Assembly: GCA_017550965.1 (NCBI GenBank)
Contig: JAFZNK010000194.1
Location: 1 to 64,000 of the forward strand
DNA: 64,000 nt
Direction: 5' to 3'
Source: Thermoguttaceae bacterium
GTDB lineage: Bacteria > Planctomycetota > Planctomycetia > Pirellulales > Thermoguttaceae
Under the pieces are notes generated by a model, which saw nothing but the letters and a program-made list of their open reading frames with translations, was not told the DNA's origin and made no database searches. Each line of letters begins with the position of its first letter. Positions within the stretch are counted from its first letter, which is position 1. A program made the translations under genes and the position numbers. Positions 42,639 to 51,445 of the stretch are shown one piece after another.

Positions 42639-43844
42639 CTAAACGCCAACGGTCCACGCAAAACTTTCTAACAACGATTTAACGACTAACGTCCATCCGT
42701 CTACAAGAACAAACAAAGCCAATTTAAAAGGCAACGAAACTATCGCCGGAGGAAGCATCATCATTCCAGCGGAAACAAGCACGCATGAGACAATAACGTC
42801 AATGATTAAAAATGGCAAAAACACCTGGAATCCGATTAAAAAAGCCGTTTTTAACTCGCTCAACACAAAAGCGGGTCCAAGAGCGCGCCAGGGAACGTCT
42901 TCGTAATACTCTGGGGTTTCAGCTTCCGGAATATAGCGAGTAAAAACGTTGATTATATCGGTGTTCCCCGAACGTTCGATTTGTCGCCAAAGGAACGTAC
43001 GAATCGGCTCTTGACCTTTATTAAAGGCCTCAAGATTGGAAATCTCCCCGGATGAATAAGGCTCGACGGCTTTTGTATATACCTCGGTCCAGACGGGAGC
43101 CATTATTAGGACGGTCAAAAAAATGGAAAGCGCGGCAATCACCTGATTCGAAGGTATTTGTCCCGCTCCAAGAGCCTGCCTTAGCAAGGCCAGAACGACG
43201 GAAACGCGAATGTACGAGGTCGTCATGAGCAATATCGCCGGCGCAAGAGCAAGCGCCGACATAACAAGCAACGTCTTTAATGAAGCGGAAATTCCCTCTC
43301 TCCCAAACCATCCGTTCTCCGAATTGAACCAACTTTTGGGTCCCGCTGCCAACATATTCAGAACAACTGCGCTTTCGTTCGATTCTTCGGATCCATCCAG
43401 ATCGGCTCCGTCGTCTTGAACATCATCGTTTAAACGGTTCTGAACTTCTTGACGCTCATAACGTTGAGAAGATATTGAAACGGTATCGTTTGCGGTTTGA
43501 ACGTCAGATTCATCTCCCAAGTCGACGTCCCCCATATGTTCGCTCCACACGCCCGCTGTATGTGAACTGAACGAATCAAATCCTTGACTATCCGCTCCGA
43601 CAATCTCTCCGCCCAGTCGAGCCGTTCCATTGGATTCTGATCCGCTTATCGACGAATCGCCGCCAGAAGCAGATTGCGCCAACGAGACGCCGACAAAAGT
43701 GAAAGTCATAAAGAAGAATAACGTCGGCGCAAGTAATAAATAGCAAAAAAAAGTCTTTCTCGTGCTCTCTGCCGTTGTATACTTCGTTTTCATTCTCTGA
43801 CCTGCGAATAGCGTTGGGGCTGGTCTTTCTGCTCGTTCTTTCAT
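42639..43844 (-). CDS. fliP: Flagellar biosynthesis protein FliP with long N-terminal insertion
   Basis: FliP forms the core of the export gate with FliQ and FliR. The C-terminal half (about residues 180-401) is a normal FliP, with ILLMTTSYIRVSVVLALLRQALG, PVWTEVYTKAVEPY, FVLSELKTAFLIGFQVFLPFLIIDVIVSCVLVSAGMMMLPP and LPFKLALFVLVDGW. E. coli FliP has about 245 residues; this one has 401. The extra part follows a signal-like segment (CYLLLAPTLFFFMTFTFVG) and is about 120 residues of acidic Ser/Asp/Glu/Gly-rich sequence. It would lie on the periplasmic side before the first core helix. An ATG at codon 18 (43793) is an alternative start. The gap to fliO is 14 bp. Confidence 0.94.
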   Translation of the reverse strand: MKERAERPAPTLFAGQRMKTKYTTAESTRKTFFCYLLLAPTLFFFMTFTFVGVSLAQSASGGDSSISGSESNGTARLGGEIVGADSQGFDSFSSHTAGVWSEHMGDVDLGDESDVQTANDTVSISSQRYERQEVQNRLNDDVQDDGADLDGSEESNESAVVLNMLAAGPKSWFNSENGWFGREGISASLKTLLVMSALALAPAILLMTTSYIRVSVVLALLRQALGAGQIPSNQVIAALSIFLTVLIMAPVWTEVYTKAVEPYSSGEISNLEAFNKGQEPIRTFLWRQIERSGNTDIINVFTRYIPEAETPEYYEDVPWRALGPAFVLSELKTAFLIGFQVFLPFLIIDVIVSCVLVSAGMMMLPPAIVSLPFKLALFVLVDGWTLVVKSLLESFAWTVGV

Positions 43845-43858
43845 TCTGACGGGTTAGA

Positions 43859-44470
43859 TCATTCGCTCGTTTTCTTACGAAAGAGATTATGAAAATTGAC
43901 GACGCTCAGCGTTTTATCTTGCCGAATCTTTTTTTGTTCCTGAAGCTCGTTCAGTATTCTTTCCGTCTCTTTTGCGTCGACAATCTCTGAAAGAGCGACG
44001 GTCCGGTCTAGGGAGGACGAAAGCAATATGAGTTTAGATCCCCACTTGATCGTCAACAGTTCATTTTTCCGATTGAGACAACATGAATCAACGATTTCGA
44101 TTAGATCGGAATTCCTGCTGAACTTATTCGGCGCAAGTAGCTTTAGAACATAGACGCCGCCAAGGAAGACGCCTATTACCAAAGCAAGCGCGCCGATTCC
44201 CGAAACTAAAACGCGATAATACGAATTGCCGCTAAGAGACATATTGTCGCGATTGTCGTTAGACGTTTTTGTAACAATGGGAGTTTTCGACAGATATGAG
44301 TCTTGTTTTTCATCGACTATAACGTTCTCGCTTCCAATTTCAGAAGTGACTTGAGGCTCTTGTGAAAAGGAGGAAAAACAACAAAAAAGACCCCATGCAA
44401 CGAAAAGAATCGCGCTCAGACAATCCCTCCAACAGATCAGTCGGCGCGTCTTTCGACGTTTTTGTGTCAT
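43859..44470 (-). CDS. fliO: Flagellar biosynthesis protein FliO
   Basis: FliO assists assembly of the FliP ring. The 203-residue protein has an N-terminal signal-anchor-like segment (LSAILFVAWGLFCCFSSF), then a polar stretch of about 60 residues. The main membrane helix is VLVSGIGALALVIGVFLGGVYVLKLL. The cytoplasmic FliO domain is SCCLNRKNELLTIKWGSKLILLSSS. Sequence conservation of FliO is generally low; the position directly upstream of fliP and fliQ gives the decisive support. AGGA precedes the ATG by eight bases, and a TATAAT promoter is close upstream, so the operon is fliO-fliP-fliQ. The preceding fliN or fliM genes of many operons are absent. Confidence 0.85.
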   Translation of the reverse strand: MTQKRRKTRRLICWRDCLSAILFVAWGLFCCFSSFSQEPQVTSEIGSENVIVDEKQDSYLSKTPIVTKTSNDNRDNMSLSGNSYYRVLVSGIGALALVIGVFLGGVYVLKLLAPNKFSRNSDLIEIVDSCCLNRKNELLTIKWGSKLILLSSSLDRTVALSEIVDAKETERILNELQEQKKIRQDKTLSVVNFHNLFRKKTSE

Positions 44471-44579
44471 CAGTTATATCCTCGTCGCATTTGCCCCAAT
44501 ATCAGACGCCTGTCGCACGTCCGGCGCGTCGTTGTAACCGACCTTGCGGTTCGTTCAAGACGCACCTATTCCACGCTGG

Positions 44580-44609
44580 ATTATAGCGAGAAAAACCTGT
44601 TTCTATCAA
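44580..44609 (-). promoter_or_regulatory. Predicted promoter of fliO-fliP-fliQ
   Basis: TTGATA (44609-44604) and a perfect TATAAT (44585-44580) are spaced by 18 bp on the minus strand. This is a sigma-70-like rather than a sigma-28 or sigma-54 promoter. Confidence 0.6.
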
Positions 44610-44665
44610 GGGCAAAAATGAACTTAATTCGTCGGACTTTAGACTTAAAGAAATATCGCGTCAAC

Positions 44666-44693
44666 TTGTCAAAGCAATTAGTTTCGATATACT
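44666..44693 (+). promoter_or_regulatory. Predicted promoter of the aroB operon
   Basis: TTGTCA (44666-44671) and TATACT (44688-44693) are separated by 16 bp. It lies back to back with the fliO promoter and about 47 bases before the aroB ATG. Confidence 0.62.
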
Positions 44694-44746
44694 TTAGCCT
44701 CGGAGGAATTACCGCGTTTCATAGATTTCCGTGAGAGGGCTCGTTA

Positions 44747-45886
44747 ATGAAGGTCATCCCTATTGAACTGGACGATAGAAGTTACGATATTGAAATCGCC
44801 CAAAACTCCCTTTCCCGAATCGGCGTATCGCTAGTTTCCCTGGGCGACGTTTCTCGCGTCGTTATGATCACCGATGAAAACGTCGAACCTCTCTATTCCG
44901 AAGAAGTATCCGAGTCGATAGTAGAGCGAGGATTGGACGTTGACGTTGCCGTTGTTCCCGCCGGCGAAGAAAGCAAATCGATTGAATCTGCCTACGCCCT
45001 TTGGGAACAATTCCTTGAAATCAAAATCGATCGACGATCCGTCGTCGTCGCGCTTGGAGGGGGCGTCGTCGGGGACCTTTCAGGTTTTGTGGCGGCAACC
45101 TATGCGCGAGGAATTCGCTTCTTCCAAATTCCAACGACACTTTTGGCGCAAGTCGATAGTTCCGTTGGGGGAAAAACGGCTATTAATCTTCCCAACGCGA
45201 AGAACATGGTCGGAGCGTTCCATCAACCTTGCGGCGTGCTCGTCGACCCGCTCGTCCTGAAATCGTTGCCAGAAGATCAATATCGCTCAGGACTTGGCGA
45301 GGTCGTCAAATACGGTTGCTCCCTTGACGAGTCTTTCTTCCGCTTGTTAGAAAACAACATTCAGACGATCAACGAACGTTCCCCGGAAATCCTGACGGAA
45401 ATTATTGCTCGTTGTTGTCAACTCAAAGCGGAAATCGTCTCGCAAGACGAGAGGGAAACAACCGGTCTTCGTTCGCTTCTCAACTATGGACATACGTTTG
45501 GGCACGCGCTGGAAACCGCGTCCGGATACGGACGGCTTCTCCATGGTTACGGAGTCGCGTTAGGTTCGGCTTTGTGCGCTAGACTTGCTCTGCGACTCTC
45601 TCAGCAGGGAGACGAAAGATTCAAGGAAATCGACGAATCTTGGGTAATGCGTCAGAACGATCTGATTGACAAACTCGGTTTGCCTACTTCTTTATCCGAC
45701 CTTGCTAACCTGATGGACGACAAAATCGACGTCTCGCCCAAACGGCTCGTAGATTTGATGGAGTCCGATAAAAAAACAGAATATGGCAAATTGAATTTTG
45801 TATTGCCTACTGGTTTAGGCAAATGTGCGCTTGTCCGCGACGTTTCTGTCGAGGACGTTGTCGCGACCTTGAACAACTCGTTTTAA
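44747..45886 (+). CDS. aroB: 3-dehydroquinate synthase
   Basis: AroB converts DAHP to 3-dehydroquinate, the second step of the shikimate pathway, using NAD+ and a divalent metal. The 379-residue protein has the landmarks VMITDENVEPLY, PAGEESKSIESA, ALGGGVVGDLSGFVAATYARGI, PTTLLAQVDSSVGGKTAINLPNAKNMVGAFHQP, GLGEVVKYG and LLNYGHTFGHALE, which supply the NAD-binding, metal-binding Glu/His and catalytic residues. GAGAGG precedes the ATG. It is the first gene of an apparent aroB-comEA-like-zinc protease operon; the next gene begins seven bases after its stop. Confidence 0.97.
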   Translation: MKVIPIELDDRSYDIEIAQNSLSRIGVSLVSLGDVSRVVMITDENVEPLYSEEVSESIVERGLDVDVAVVPAGEESKSIESAYALWEQFLEIKIDRRSVVVALGGGVVGDLSGFVAATYARGIRFFQIPTTLLAQVDSSVGGKTAINLPNAKNMVGAFHQPCGVLVDPLVLKSLPEDQYRSGLGEVVKYGCSLDESFFRLLENNIQTINERSPEILTEIIARCCQLKAEIVSQDERETTGLRSLLNYGHTFGHALETASGYGRLLHGYGVALGSALCARLALRLSQQGDERFKEIDESWVMRQNDLIDKLGLPTSLSDLANLMDDKIDVSPKRLVDLMESDKKTEYGKLNFVLPTGLGKCALVRDVSVEDVVATLNNSF

Positions 45887-45893
45887 TCGCTAA

Positions 45894-46337
45894 ATGACCG
45901 CTGAGCAAACGACATCCGACACGACGCGACCCGACTTCGCGCAACGCTTCAATTTTGCGCGTCAGTCTGGTCTTGTAGCCTGTGCCGCCGTTGCGGTAGT
46001 TTGTTGCGTTTTTCCGTTCATGGCGCCCGACAGTTCCCAGTCGGTTCGATTGCCGATTGATTCTGCAATTTCCTCCAACCCGGACGACGCTGGCGCTACG
46101 ACGCCTGTCGCTTTTATGCTTGATTTAAATCAAGCGTCGGCGAAAGAACTAGGCAGTTTGCCTAAAATCGGTGAGAAGACAGCCGCAAGGATTGTTGATT
46201 ACCGAGAGAAAAACGGAGGTTTTTCCACTGTAGACGATTTGCTCAACGTTCGCGGAATCGGTCCGAAAACGCTTGAGAAATTAAGACCTTTTTGTTACGT
46301 AACGCCCACGAGCGATCAAGACGATCCTTCTCGTTAA
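45894..46337 (+). CDS. ComEA-like membrane-anchored helix-hairpin-helix DNA-binding protein
   Basis: ComEA proteins bind DNA at the outer face of the inner membrane during natural transformation. This 147-residue protein has one transmembrane helix near residues 25-45 (LVACAAVAVVCCVFPFMA), a polar linker, and a tandem helix-hairpin-helix domain: LDLNQASAKELGSLPKIGEKTAARIVDYRE, then FSTVDDLLNVRGIGPKTLEKLRPF. The helix before the domain matches the anchor-plus-HhH arrangement of ComEA. No comEC, comF or pilus gene is in the window, so competence is not proven. The seven-base gap to aroB indicates co-transcription. Confidence 0.85.
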   Translation: MTAEQTTSDTTRPDFAQRFNFARQSGLVACAAVAVVCCVFPFMAPDSSQSVRLPIDSAISSNPDDAGATTPVAFMLDLNQASAKELGSLPKIGEKTAARIVDYREKNGGFSTVDDLLNVRGIGPKTLEKLRPFCYVTPTSDQDDPSR

Positions 46338-46383
46338 GGCTCCTTTTTCCACTTATTCACGCCAAACGCAACGTATCGATATC

Positions 46384-47088
46384 ATGACAGAAAATATCAT
46401 GGCCGGAAATTCGCTTCTTTACCTCCTTTTTGCAATTCCCCCGGTTATTCTTGCGGGTCTTGCAAGAAACATGCTCACTTCGCGTTATGCTAAAGCGTGC
46501 AAAGCGCCTTCGAGCGTAACGGGCGCGGCTGCGGCACGCGCGATTTTAGATTCTGCTGGACTGCAATCAATTGCCATCGAGCGAATACCGGGAACGCTTT
46601 CCGACCACTACGATCCTCGCGCAAAAGTTCTCCGACTAAGCGAAAACTCTTACAGCGGCCGCAACTTGGCGGCAGTCGGGGTCGCCGCTCACGAAGCGGG
46701 GCACGCTTTGCAAGACGCCCAGCATTATAAGCCAATGTTGGTGCGTCAGGCGGCGGTTCCTCTCGCTTCCTTTGGAAGCAACTCGGCAATGGTTCTTATG
46801 CTCCTCGGCGCGACGATGAACATGCTTGCGCTCATCCTTGCGGGAATCGTTTGTTTTGGATTCGTAACGTTTCTTCAGATCATTAACTTACCTGTTGAAT
46901 ACGACGCAAGCGCACGAGCCAAGCGTCAACTGGAATCCTTAGGAGTCATTACGTCGAACGAATTGCCAATGGTTCGCTCAATGTTGAGCGCGGCGGCGCT
47001 GACGTACGTAGCGGCAATGCTTTCCTCTCTCCTCCAATTTTTGTACTTTGCGATGAGATTTCTCGGAAGTTCCAATCGGAGTCGATAA
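46384..47088 (+). CDS. Zinc metallopeptidase of the YugP family (membrane)
   Basis: The 234-residue protein matches the YugP-type neutral zinc metallopeptidases. An N-terminal membrane helix (LLYLLFAIPPVILAGLA) is followed by the catalytic motif AAHEAGHALQDAQHY and, later, INLPVEYDASARAKRQL, a family block. Two further hydrophobic segments lie at about residues 130-175 and 210-230, so it is a polytopic membrane protein. The zinc motif is HEAGH. Substrates are not known. It is the third gene of the aroB operon, 46 bp after the ComEA-like gene, and is followed by a strong bidirectional terminator. Confidence 0.92.
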   Translation: MTENIMAGNSLLYLLFAIPPVILAGLARNMLTSRYAKACKAPSSVTGAAAARAILDSAGLQSIAIERIPGTLSDHYDPRAKVLRLSENSYSGRNLAAVGVAAHEAGHALQDAQHYKPMLVRQAAVPLASFGSNSAMVLMLLGATMNMLALILAGIVCFGFVTFLQIINLPVEYDASARAKRQLESLGVITSNELPMVRSMLSAAALTYVAAMLSSLLQFLYFAMRFLGSSNRSR

Positions 47089-47108
47089 CGATCAGATCGT
47101 TAGTCGCA

Positions 47109-47169
47109 AAAAGAAGGGCGTGAAAATACGCTCGAACACGCAATTCACCGGATCTCACGTCCTTCTTTT
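47109..47169. terminator. Bidirectional terminator between the zinc protease and C25 protease genes
   Basis: A 15-bp stem with one wobble (47109-47123 with 47155-47169) ends in TTTT on the plus strand and in TTTT on the minus strand. The loop is about 31 bases. It serves two convergent genes. Confidence 0.75.
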
Positions 47170-47201
47170 ACGCTATGAGAGCATGTGGAACAAGAATAGA
47201 G

Positions 47202-49289
47202 TTATTGATCGACGTTTTTTGTATCTTTATAATGTCGAACTAGAACGCGTTGGGATCCTATGTAATAATCGGTCCCGTTAAAAGCGGCTATTCGCACGAC
47301 GCTTTCGCCGGAATAATCGCGTGGGACGACGATCGTCGCCTGGAAACGCCCGTTCCGGGTCAACGTTCTCACCGCGTCTTCAACAAAAATATTGGCGTTT
47401 TTATACGTTTCACGATACTCTTGTTTGTTTTCTTCTGATTCTACAAAAGATCGTTCGCGTTTCGTCTTTTGAACGGTAGAACGAAAATCTGCCGGCAACA
47501 ATTCCACTTGTACGACAGACTCTTTATCAACTTGATTCGGAATTGTTCCGGAAACAACAAGTTCTTTCGTTGAATAAGCGATCTCAGGAGCTTCGATCTT
47601 GACGCGCTCGGGAAATCTGATTCGCAGTAATGGATCCCCAAACAGATTAAACTCATGAAGATGATCTATTATCTGATCGTTTAACCGACTCGCCGTCGGG
47701 TCGAAAACGCGGGCAGAACGATCAAGAATCAATCTAAACGAAGAATTCTCACGCTTGATTTTTTCTGCGTTGGCTAAACCGTCCTCTAATCTCTTATTGA
47801 GTTTTTCAAGTTGAGAACCAGGTTTCAATGGTTTTTTCTGATCATTGTCAGAACCTGAATCGGCATTTTTGCCTGAATCATTGTCGACGTCGTTCTTTTC
47901 CGCTACGGAGTCGTCAAAAATCAAATCTTCGTTTAATTCAGACTCTGAATCGTCGGCGTCGTCTTCCGGTTCTTTTGGCGGCTCAAGAGATTTTTTTTGA
48001 GCGTCTAGAATAATTTGACCTAATAAAGGGGGTTCCTCTTCATTTTCAGAGAAAGCGCGTTCCATAAGCGAAGCGCCCAACACGCACATACCGTAAGGCG
48101 CGGTAAGTCTGCTTGCCGCGTAAACAGCCGCAGGTCCGTTTGGACTTAACGCGACTTTTTCCGCCAACGACGTCTCGCGAGCGTCATACGCGCCCGTATA
48201 ACAGGCAAAAAATAAAGCTATTGGGGAGGTTTTGTCGCAACGGAGAGATTCGCAATCGTCTATTTCAAAAATGCCGTAGTCTTTTGACTCCGTTTCGAAC
48301 CGATCTAATCCGTAAACGTATCCGTGCCCCATATAGATTAAAAAGAGCGATCCGTCGTTTGCTCGTTCTAAAAAAACGTCGTTAAAATCGGGAGGATATG
48401 GACAAAAAACGCTTTGAAGAGAACATTGCGTTAAAGATACGGAAAACTCTTGCGGCAAATATTCGGCGAACATTCTCCGAGCCATGTTGCTAACGACAGA
48501 GTCGACAAGCGACGATATGCCTCCAAGCGGATTAGGACCGCTCATTTCTTCGCCAGGTTTAGCGCCTATAACGCGCAAATCCAGCCCGTTAGGTCCGGCA
48601 AAAACATTGATGCGGCGCATCCAATTTCCAACGGGGGAAGTCGTTTCATAGCGGATAATCTTTTCGACAAGCACGCTCAATTCCTCGGGAGTCTCCGCAG
48701 GAAATCGACCTATCGGGACGTCGGCTAGTCCGTCGGAATCAAAATCGGCGTAGAATGAATCCGTGGCGAGAAGATCTTCAGAACCAAACGTCTGTACGAC
48801 TGAAGCGGGGACTCGCGCCGCCGGAACAACGTCGCGCCAACCATATCTTGCGTTGATCGTTGGAGCGCCGTCTCCAACCAGGACAATGGCGGCAATTTCC
48901 CTGTCTTTGGAAGCCTTGATTATTTTGGCTCGAATCTCTTCCGGAGTCGCGATCGGTTGCGTTTGAACTCCAAAATCGACGTTGCCATCAGGAGATTGCA
49001 ACGCTAACGGCAAGAGAAAAATATCGTATCCTTGCGACTGACGATATTCGATCCAAGGTTGTAAGGCAGGCTCAAAAACAGGGGCCGATACGACCAGCAC
49101 TGCCGGTTTTTCTTTTAAAGGTTCCGCTTTTGTCCATTGAAGCGCTAAATTGTCGTCGTCCCAAACCCCAAAAGTCAGAGCGTTGCAGACAAGAAACGAG
49201 CAAAAAAAGACGCCAGCCAAAAGAACGGCTCTACATCCAGGAATACTGTGCCAAATCAACCAATATTTTGAATCGACAATTTTACTCAT
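47202..49289 (-). CDS. Gingipain-like C25-family cysteine peptidase, secreted
   Basis: The 695-residue protein has an N-terminal signal-anchor region (AVLLAGVFFCSFLVCNALTF) and a C25-type catalytic domain. LADVPIGRFPAETPEELSVLVEK is the conserved strand block. The catalytic His is in YMGHGYV and the Cys in FFACYTGAYD, with UPAVYAASR-like NGPAAVYAASR after them. An acidic insert of about 90 residues (DDADDSESELNE and onward) interrupts the region after the catalytic domain, and a C-terminal Ig-like beta domain follows (EIAYSTKELVVSGTIP). Gingipains of Porphyromonas use a type IX sorting tail, and none is visible here. The ATG at 49289 follows GGGAAG by seven bases. It probably degrades proteins outside the cell. 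Confidence 0.88.
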   Translation of the reverse strand: MSKIVDSKYWLIWHSIPGCRAVLLAGVFFCSFLVCNALTFGVWDDDNLALQWTKAEPLKEKPAVLVVSAPVFEPALQPWIEYRQSQGYDIFLLPLALQSPDGNVDFGVQTQPIATPEEIRAKIIKASKDREIAAIVLVGDGAPTINARYGWRDVVPAARVPASVVQTFGSEDLLATDSFYADFDSDGLADVPIGRFPAETPEELSVLVEKIIRYETTSPVGNWMRRINVFAGPNGLDLRVIGAKPGEEMSGPNPLGGISSLVDSVVSNMARRMFAEYLPQEFSVSLTQCSLQSVFCPYPPDFNDVFLERANDGSLFLIYMGHGYVYGLDRFETESKDYGIFEIDDCESLRCDKTSPIALFFACYTGAYDARETSLAEKVALSPNGPAAVYAASRLTAPYGMCVLGASLMERAFSENEEEPPLLGQIILDAQKKSLEPPKEPEDDADDSESELNEDLIFDDSVAEKNDVDNDSGKNADSGSDNDQKKPLKPGSQLEKLNKRLEDGLANAEKIKRENSSFRLILDRSARVFDPTASRLNDQIIDHLHEFNLFGDPLLRIRFPERVKIEAPEIAYSTKELVVSGTIPNQVDKESVVQVELLPADFRSTVQKTKRERSFVESEENKQEYRETYKNANIFVEDAVRTLTRNGRFQATIVVPRDYSGESVVRIAAFNGTDYYIGSQRVLVRHYKDTKNVDQ

Positions 49290-49441
49290 GATCAGCTTCC
49301 CAACAAACGTTCGTTCCATTCATATACGCTTCGACGCTAAAGCGACAATTACCCGACTTTTCAATCGACGGCTCGTCAACGTTTGAAACGCGCCATGTCC
49401 CTGACTTTTTCCCATTGCAAACAATCTCGTCAGACGCTCGT

Positions 49442-49470
49442 ATGCTACTGATAAACGCCTTAAAAGTCAA
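49442..49470 (-). promoter_or_regulatory. Predicted promoter of the C25 peptidase gene
   Basis: TTGACT (49470-49465) and TAGCAT (49447-49442) are separated by 17 bp on the minus strand; the -10 matches at four positions. The leader would be about 145 bases. Confidence 0.42.
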
Positions 49471-49525
49471 GGCGTCTACAAGTTTTCAAAGAATACGCTC
49501 TCTGGCTTTAACGAACGACTCTCGC

Positions 49526-49553
49526 TTGAGTAAAGCGAGGAAATCTTTATAAT
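49526..49553 (+). promoter_or_regulatory. Predicted promoter of the S41 peptidase gene
   Basis: TTGAGT (49526-49531) and a perfect TATAAT (49548-49553) are separated by 16 bp. The implied leader to the ATG at 49721 is about 160 bases. Confidence 0.6.
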
Positions 49554-49720
49554 CGGGAAGAGGTTGACGCAACGTTGAACTGAAAATACAAACGTCGTCG
49601 TTTGAGAAACGCTTTCGCGAATACCAATTTGACGACTAAACGTCCCCGCGTTTTACAGCAAACGTCGCAAACAAACATGCGTCGCGAATTTTCATTCCAT
49701 TGATACAACGTAATGACGAA

Positions 49721-51343
49721 ATGCCTTTAAGAAATTTTTACTTTTGCGCGCTTGTCGTTATCATTTCGCTCTTTATATCGAATAAAACGTCGTTAAAGCT
49801 TCAAATAGCAAACCAAGTCGCAAACCAACTCGAAAAGCGTTGTCTCGAAGCCCCCAGTCCGGAGCGGCTTTTTCAAGGCGCGCTTACAGGCCTCGCTTCG
49901 GCGGCTGACAACGCGCCATATACCGAATATCTTCCCCCGAAAGACCAGAAGGAGTACATGAGGGAGATTCAGGGGCAATACGCGGGCGTTGGCGTTGGAA
50001 ATTTTCTAAGAGACGACTCGACGGGCGAATACTATTTTCTGCCTTTACGCAATTCGCCTGCGGCTAAAGCCGGCTTAAGATTTGGCGACAGAATAGTCGC
50101 TATTGGCGATCAAGACGTTTCGAAACTCTCGTTAGTAGATATAACCGAACTATTGCGCGGAACGGAGGACACTACCGTTACCGTTAAGATCAGACCTCGA
50201 AGCGCCGTCGTTGAATATATTTCCCCCAATGAGGTTAACGGCAGTTCGTCCCAGGAGAGCAAACCTCAAACGGACAAGAACGAATTACAGGAAATCACGA
50301 TCACACGCGGTATTGTTCAACGCGAAGTCGTGACGGGCGATCGACTTGATCCCGACGGTAAATGGGTTTTTACATTAAAAGATTTGCCCGAAATCGGCTA
50401 CATATGCGTTGAAGAATTTACGGACTCCACTGGCAATAAGACGATTGAAGCGCTGGACGAACTAGAACGTTCCGGCGTTTCTAAGGTCATTCTCGACTTT
50501 AGAGGCAACCCCGGCGGTTTTCTGCCCGGCGCGGTCGCCATTTGCAACGAACTTCTTTCTAACGGTTCTCCTATTGTCGAAACCCGAAATAAAAAAGGCG
50601 TCAAAGATCGATACGTCGCGCGAAAGTATCCAAGAAAACGCTTTTCCGTGGCCGTTCTCATCGACGGAGACAGCGCAAGCGCGTCGGAAATTGTCTCTTC
50701 GGCCCTCCAGGACGCGGGAGTCGCCGTAATTGTTGGAACCAGATCTTACGGAAAAGGAACTATTCAGGAAATAATAGAGCTTCCGTGTAAACTGGGAGTT
50801 CTTCGCATGACGACCGCCTCTTTTTGGAGACCGTCGGGAGCGCCTATTAATCGATCAAAAAACTCCTCTCCCGAAGATCAATGGGGCGTTACGCCCGATC
50901 CCGGCTATGAAACGCCTGTTTCGCTAGTCCAACGTTTTTACAGCCAATGGGTAAGACAAGTTCGCGTTTTAGAGCCGGAATGTAAGGAATTGAGCGCGAA
51001 CGCGTTGGCCTTTATGACTCGGCAAACGAACAATAAGCTGAAAGAATATCTTGAAGAACAAGGGATCAAGAAACTTGAAACGGCCGCCGAACTGGGTTTA
51101 GATCTTTCAAAGATTAGTTTGGAGAAGAAAGATTCCGACGAAGACGACAATTCAGAATCTTCCGACGAGAATTCTTCTAAGTTTGTCGCGTTCAAACCGC
51201 AAGGTCGCGCGCCCTACTTCGATCCTCAACTCGACAAAGCCGTCGACTATCTCTTGGAAGTTCAAGGAACGTCCCCTTCTCCGTCTGGAGCGGCTAAGGA
51301 CGAACTCGAGGTTAAATCGAAATCGCGAAGCGACATTCTCTGA
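49721..51343 (+). CDS. S41-family C-terminal processing peptidase with PDZ domain
   Basis: S41 peptidases are serine proteases that recognise C-termini and mature or degrade envelope proteins. The 540-residue protein has an N-terminal membrane segment (FYFCALVVIISLFIS), then a helical segment. A PDZ domain lies at about residues 75-170 (GVGVGNFLRDDSTGEYYFLP, then AAKAGLRFGDRIVAIGDQDVS). The protease domain contains DFRGNPGGFLPGAV, DGDSASASEIVSSAL with the catalytic Ser, and YGKGTIQEII with the catalytic Lys. The C-terminal 120 residues are an acidic Ser/Glu/Lys-rich tail. The ATG at 49721 is chosen because a start at 49700 is a TTG without a good site. Its terminator is shared with the convergent GH109-like gene. 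Confidence 0.93.
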   Translation: MPLRNFYFCALVVIISLFISNKTSLKLQIANQVANQLEKRCLEAPSPERLFQGALTGLASAADNAPYTEYLPPKDQKEYMREIQGQYAGVGVGNFLRDDSTGEYYFLPLRNSPAAKAGLRFGDRIVAIGDQDVSKLSLVDITELLRGTEDTTVTVKIRPRSAVVEYISPNEVNGSSSQESKPQTDKNELQEITITRGIVQREVVTGDRLDPDGKWVFTLKDLPEIGYICVEEFTDSTGNKTIEALDELERSGVSKVILDFRGNPGGFLPGAVAICNELLSNGSPIVETRNKKGVKDRYVARKYPRKRFSVAVLIDGDSASASEIVSSALQDAGVAVIVGTRSYGKGTIQEIIELPCKLGVLRMTTASFWRPSGAPINRSKNSSPEDQWGVTPDPGYETPVSLVQRFYSQWVRQVRVLEPECKELSANALAFMTRQTNNKLKEYLEEQGIKKLETAAELGLDLSKISLEKKDSDEDDNSESSDENSSKFVAFKPQGRAPYFDPQLDKAVDYLLEVQGTSPSPSGAAKDELEVKSKSRSDIL

Positions 51344-51353
51344 GTCCAAATAA

Positions 51354-51395
51354 AAAGAGCGTCAAGAAAAGCTTCTCTTTTTGACGCTCTTTATT
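51354..51395. terminator. Bidirectional terminator after the S41 peptidase gene
   Basis: A perfect 12-bp stem (51354-51365 with 51381-51392) is flanked by a T run on the plus strand and an A run upstream, which gives T on the minus strand. It lies between two convergent genes. Confidence 0.82.
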
Positions 51396-51445
51396 ATCCT
51401 GCCGGACAATCGTCTAAGCGATTATCGTCTTCCTCAAAGAAAAAC

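Noticed and set aside
49282..49470. A 62-codon minus-strand frame ending eight bases inside the C25 peptidase start
   Set aside because: It begins with TTG without a ribosome-binding site and spans a likely promoter (49442-49470), so it is probably not translated. The overlap with the C25 start looks like chance.
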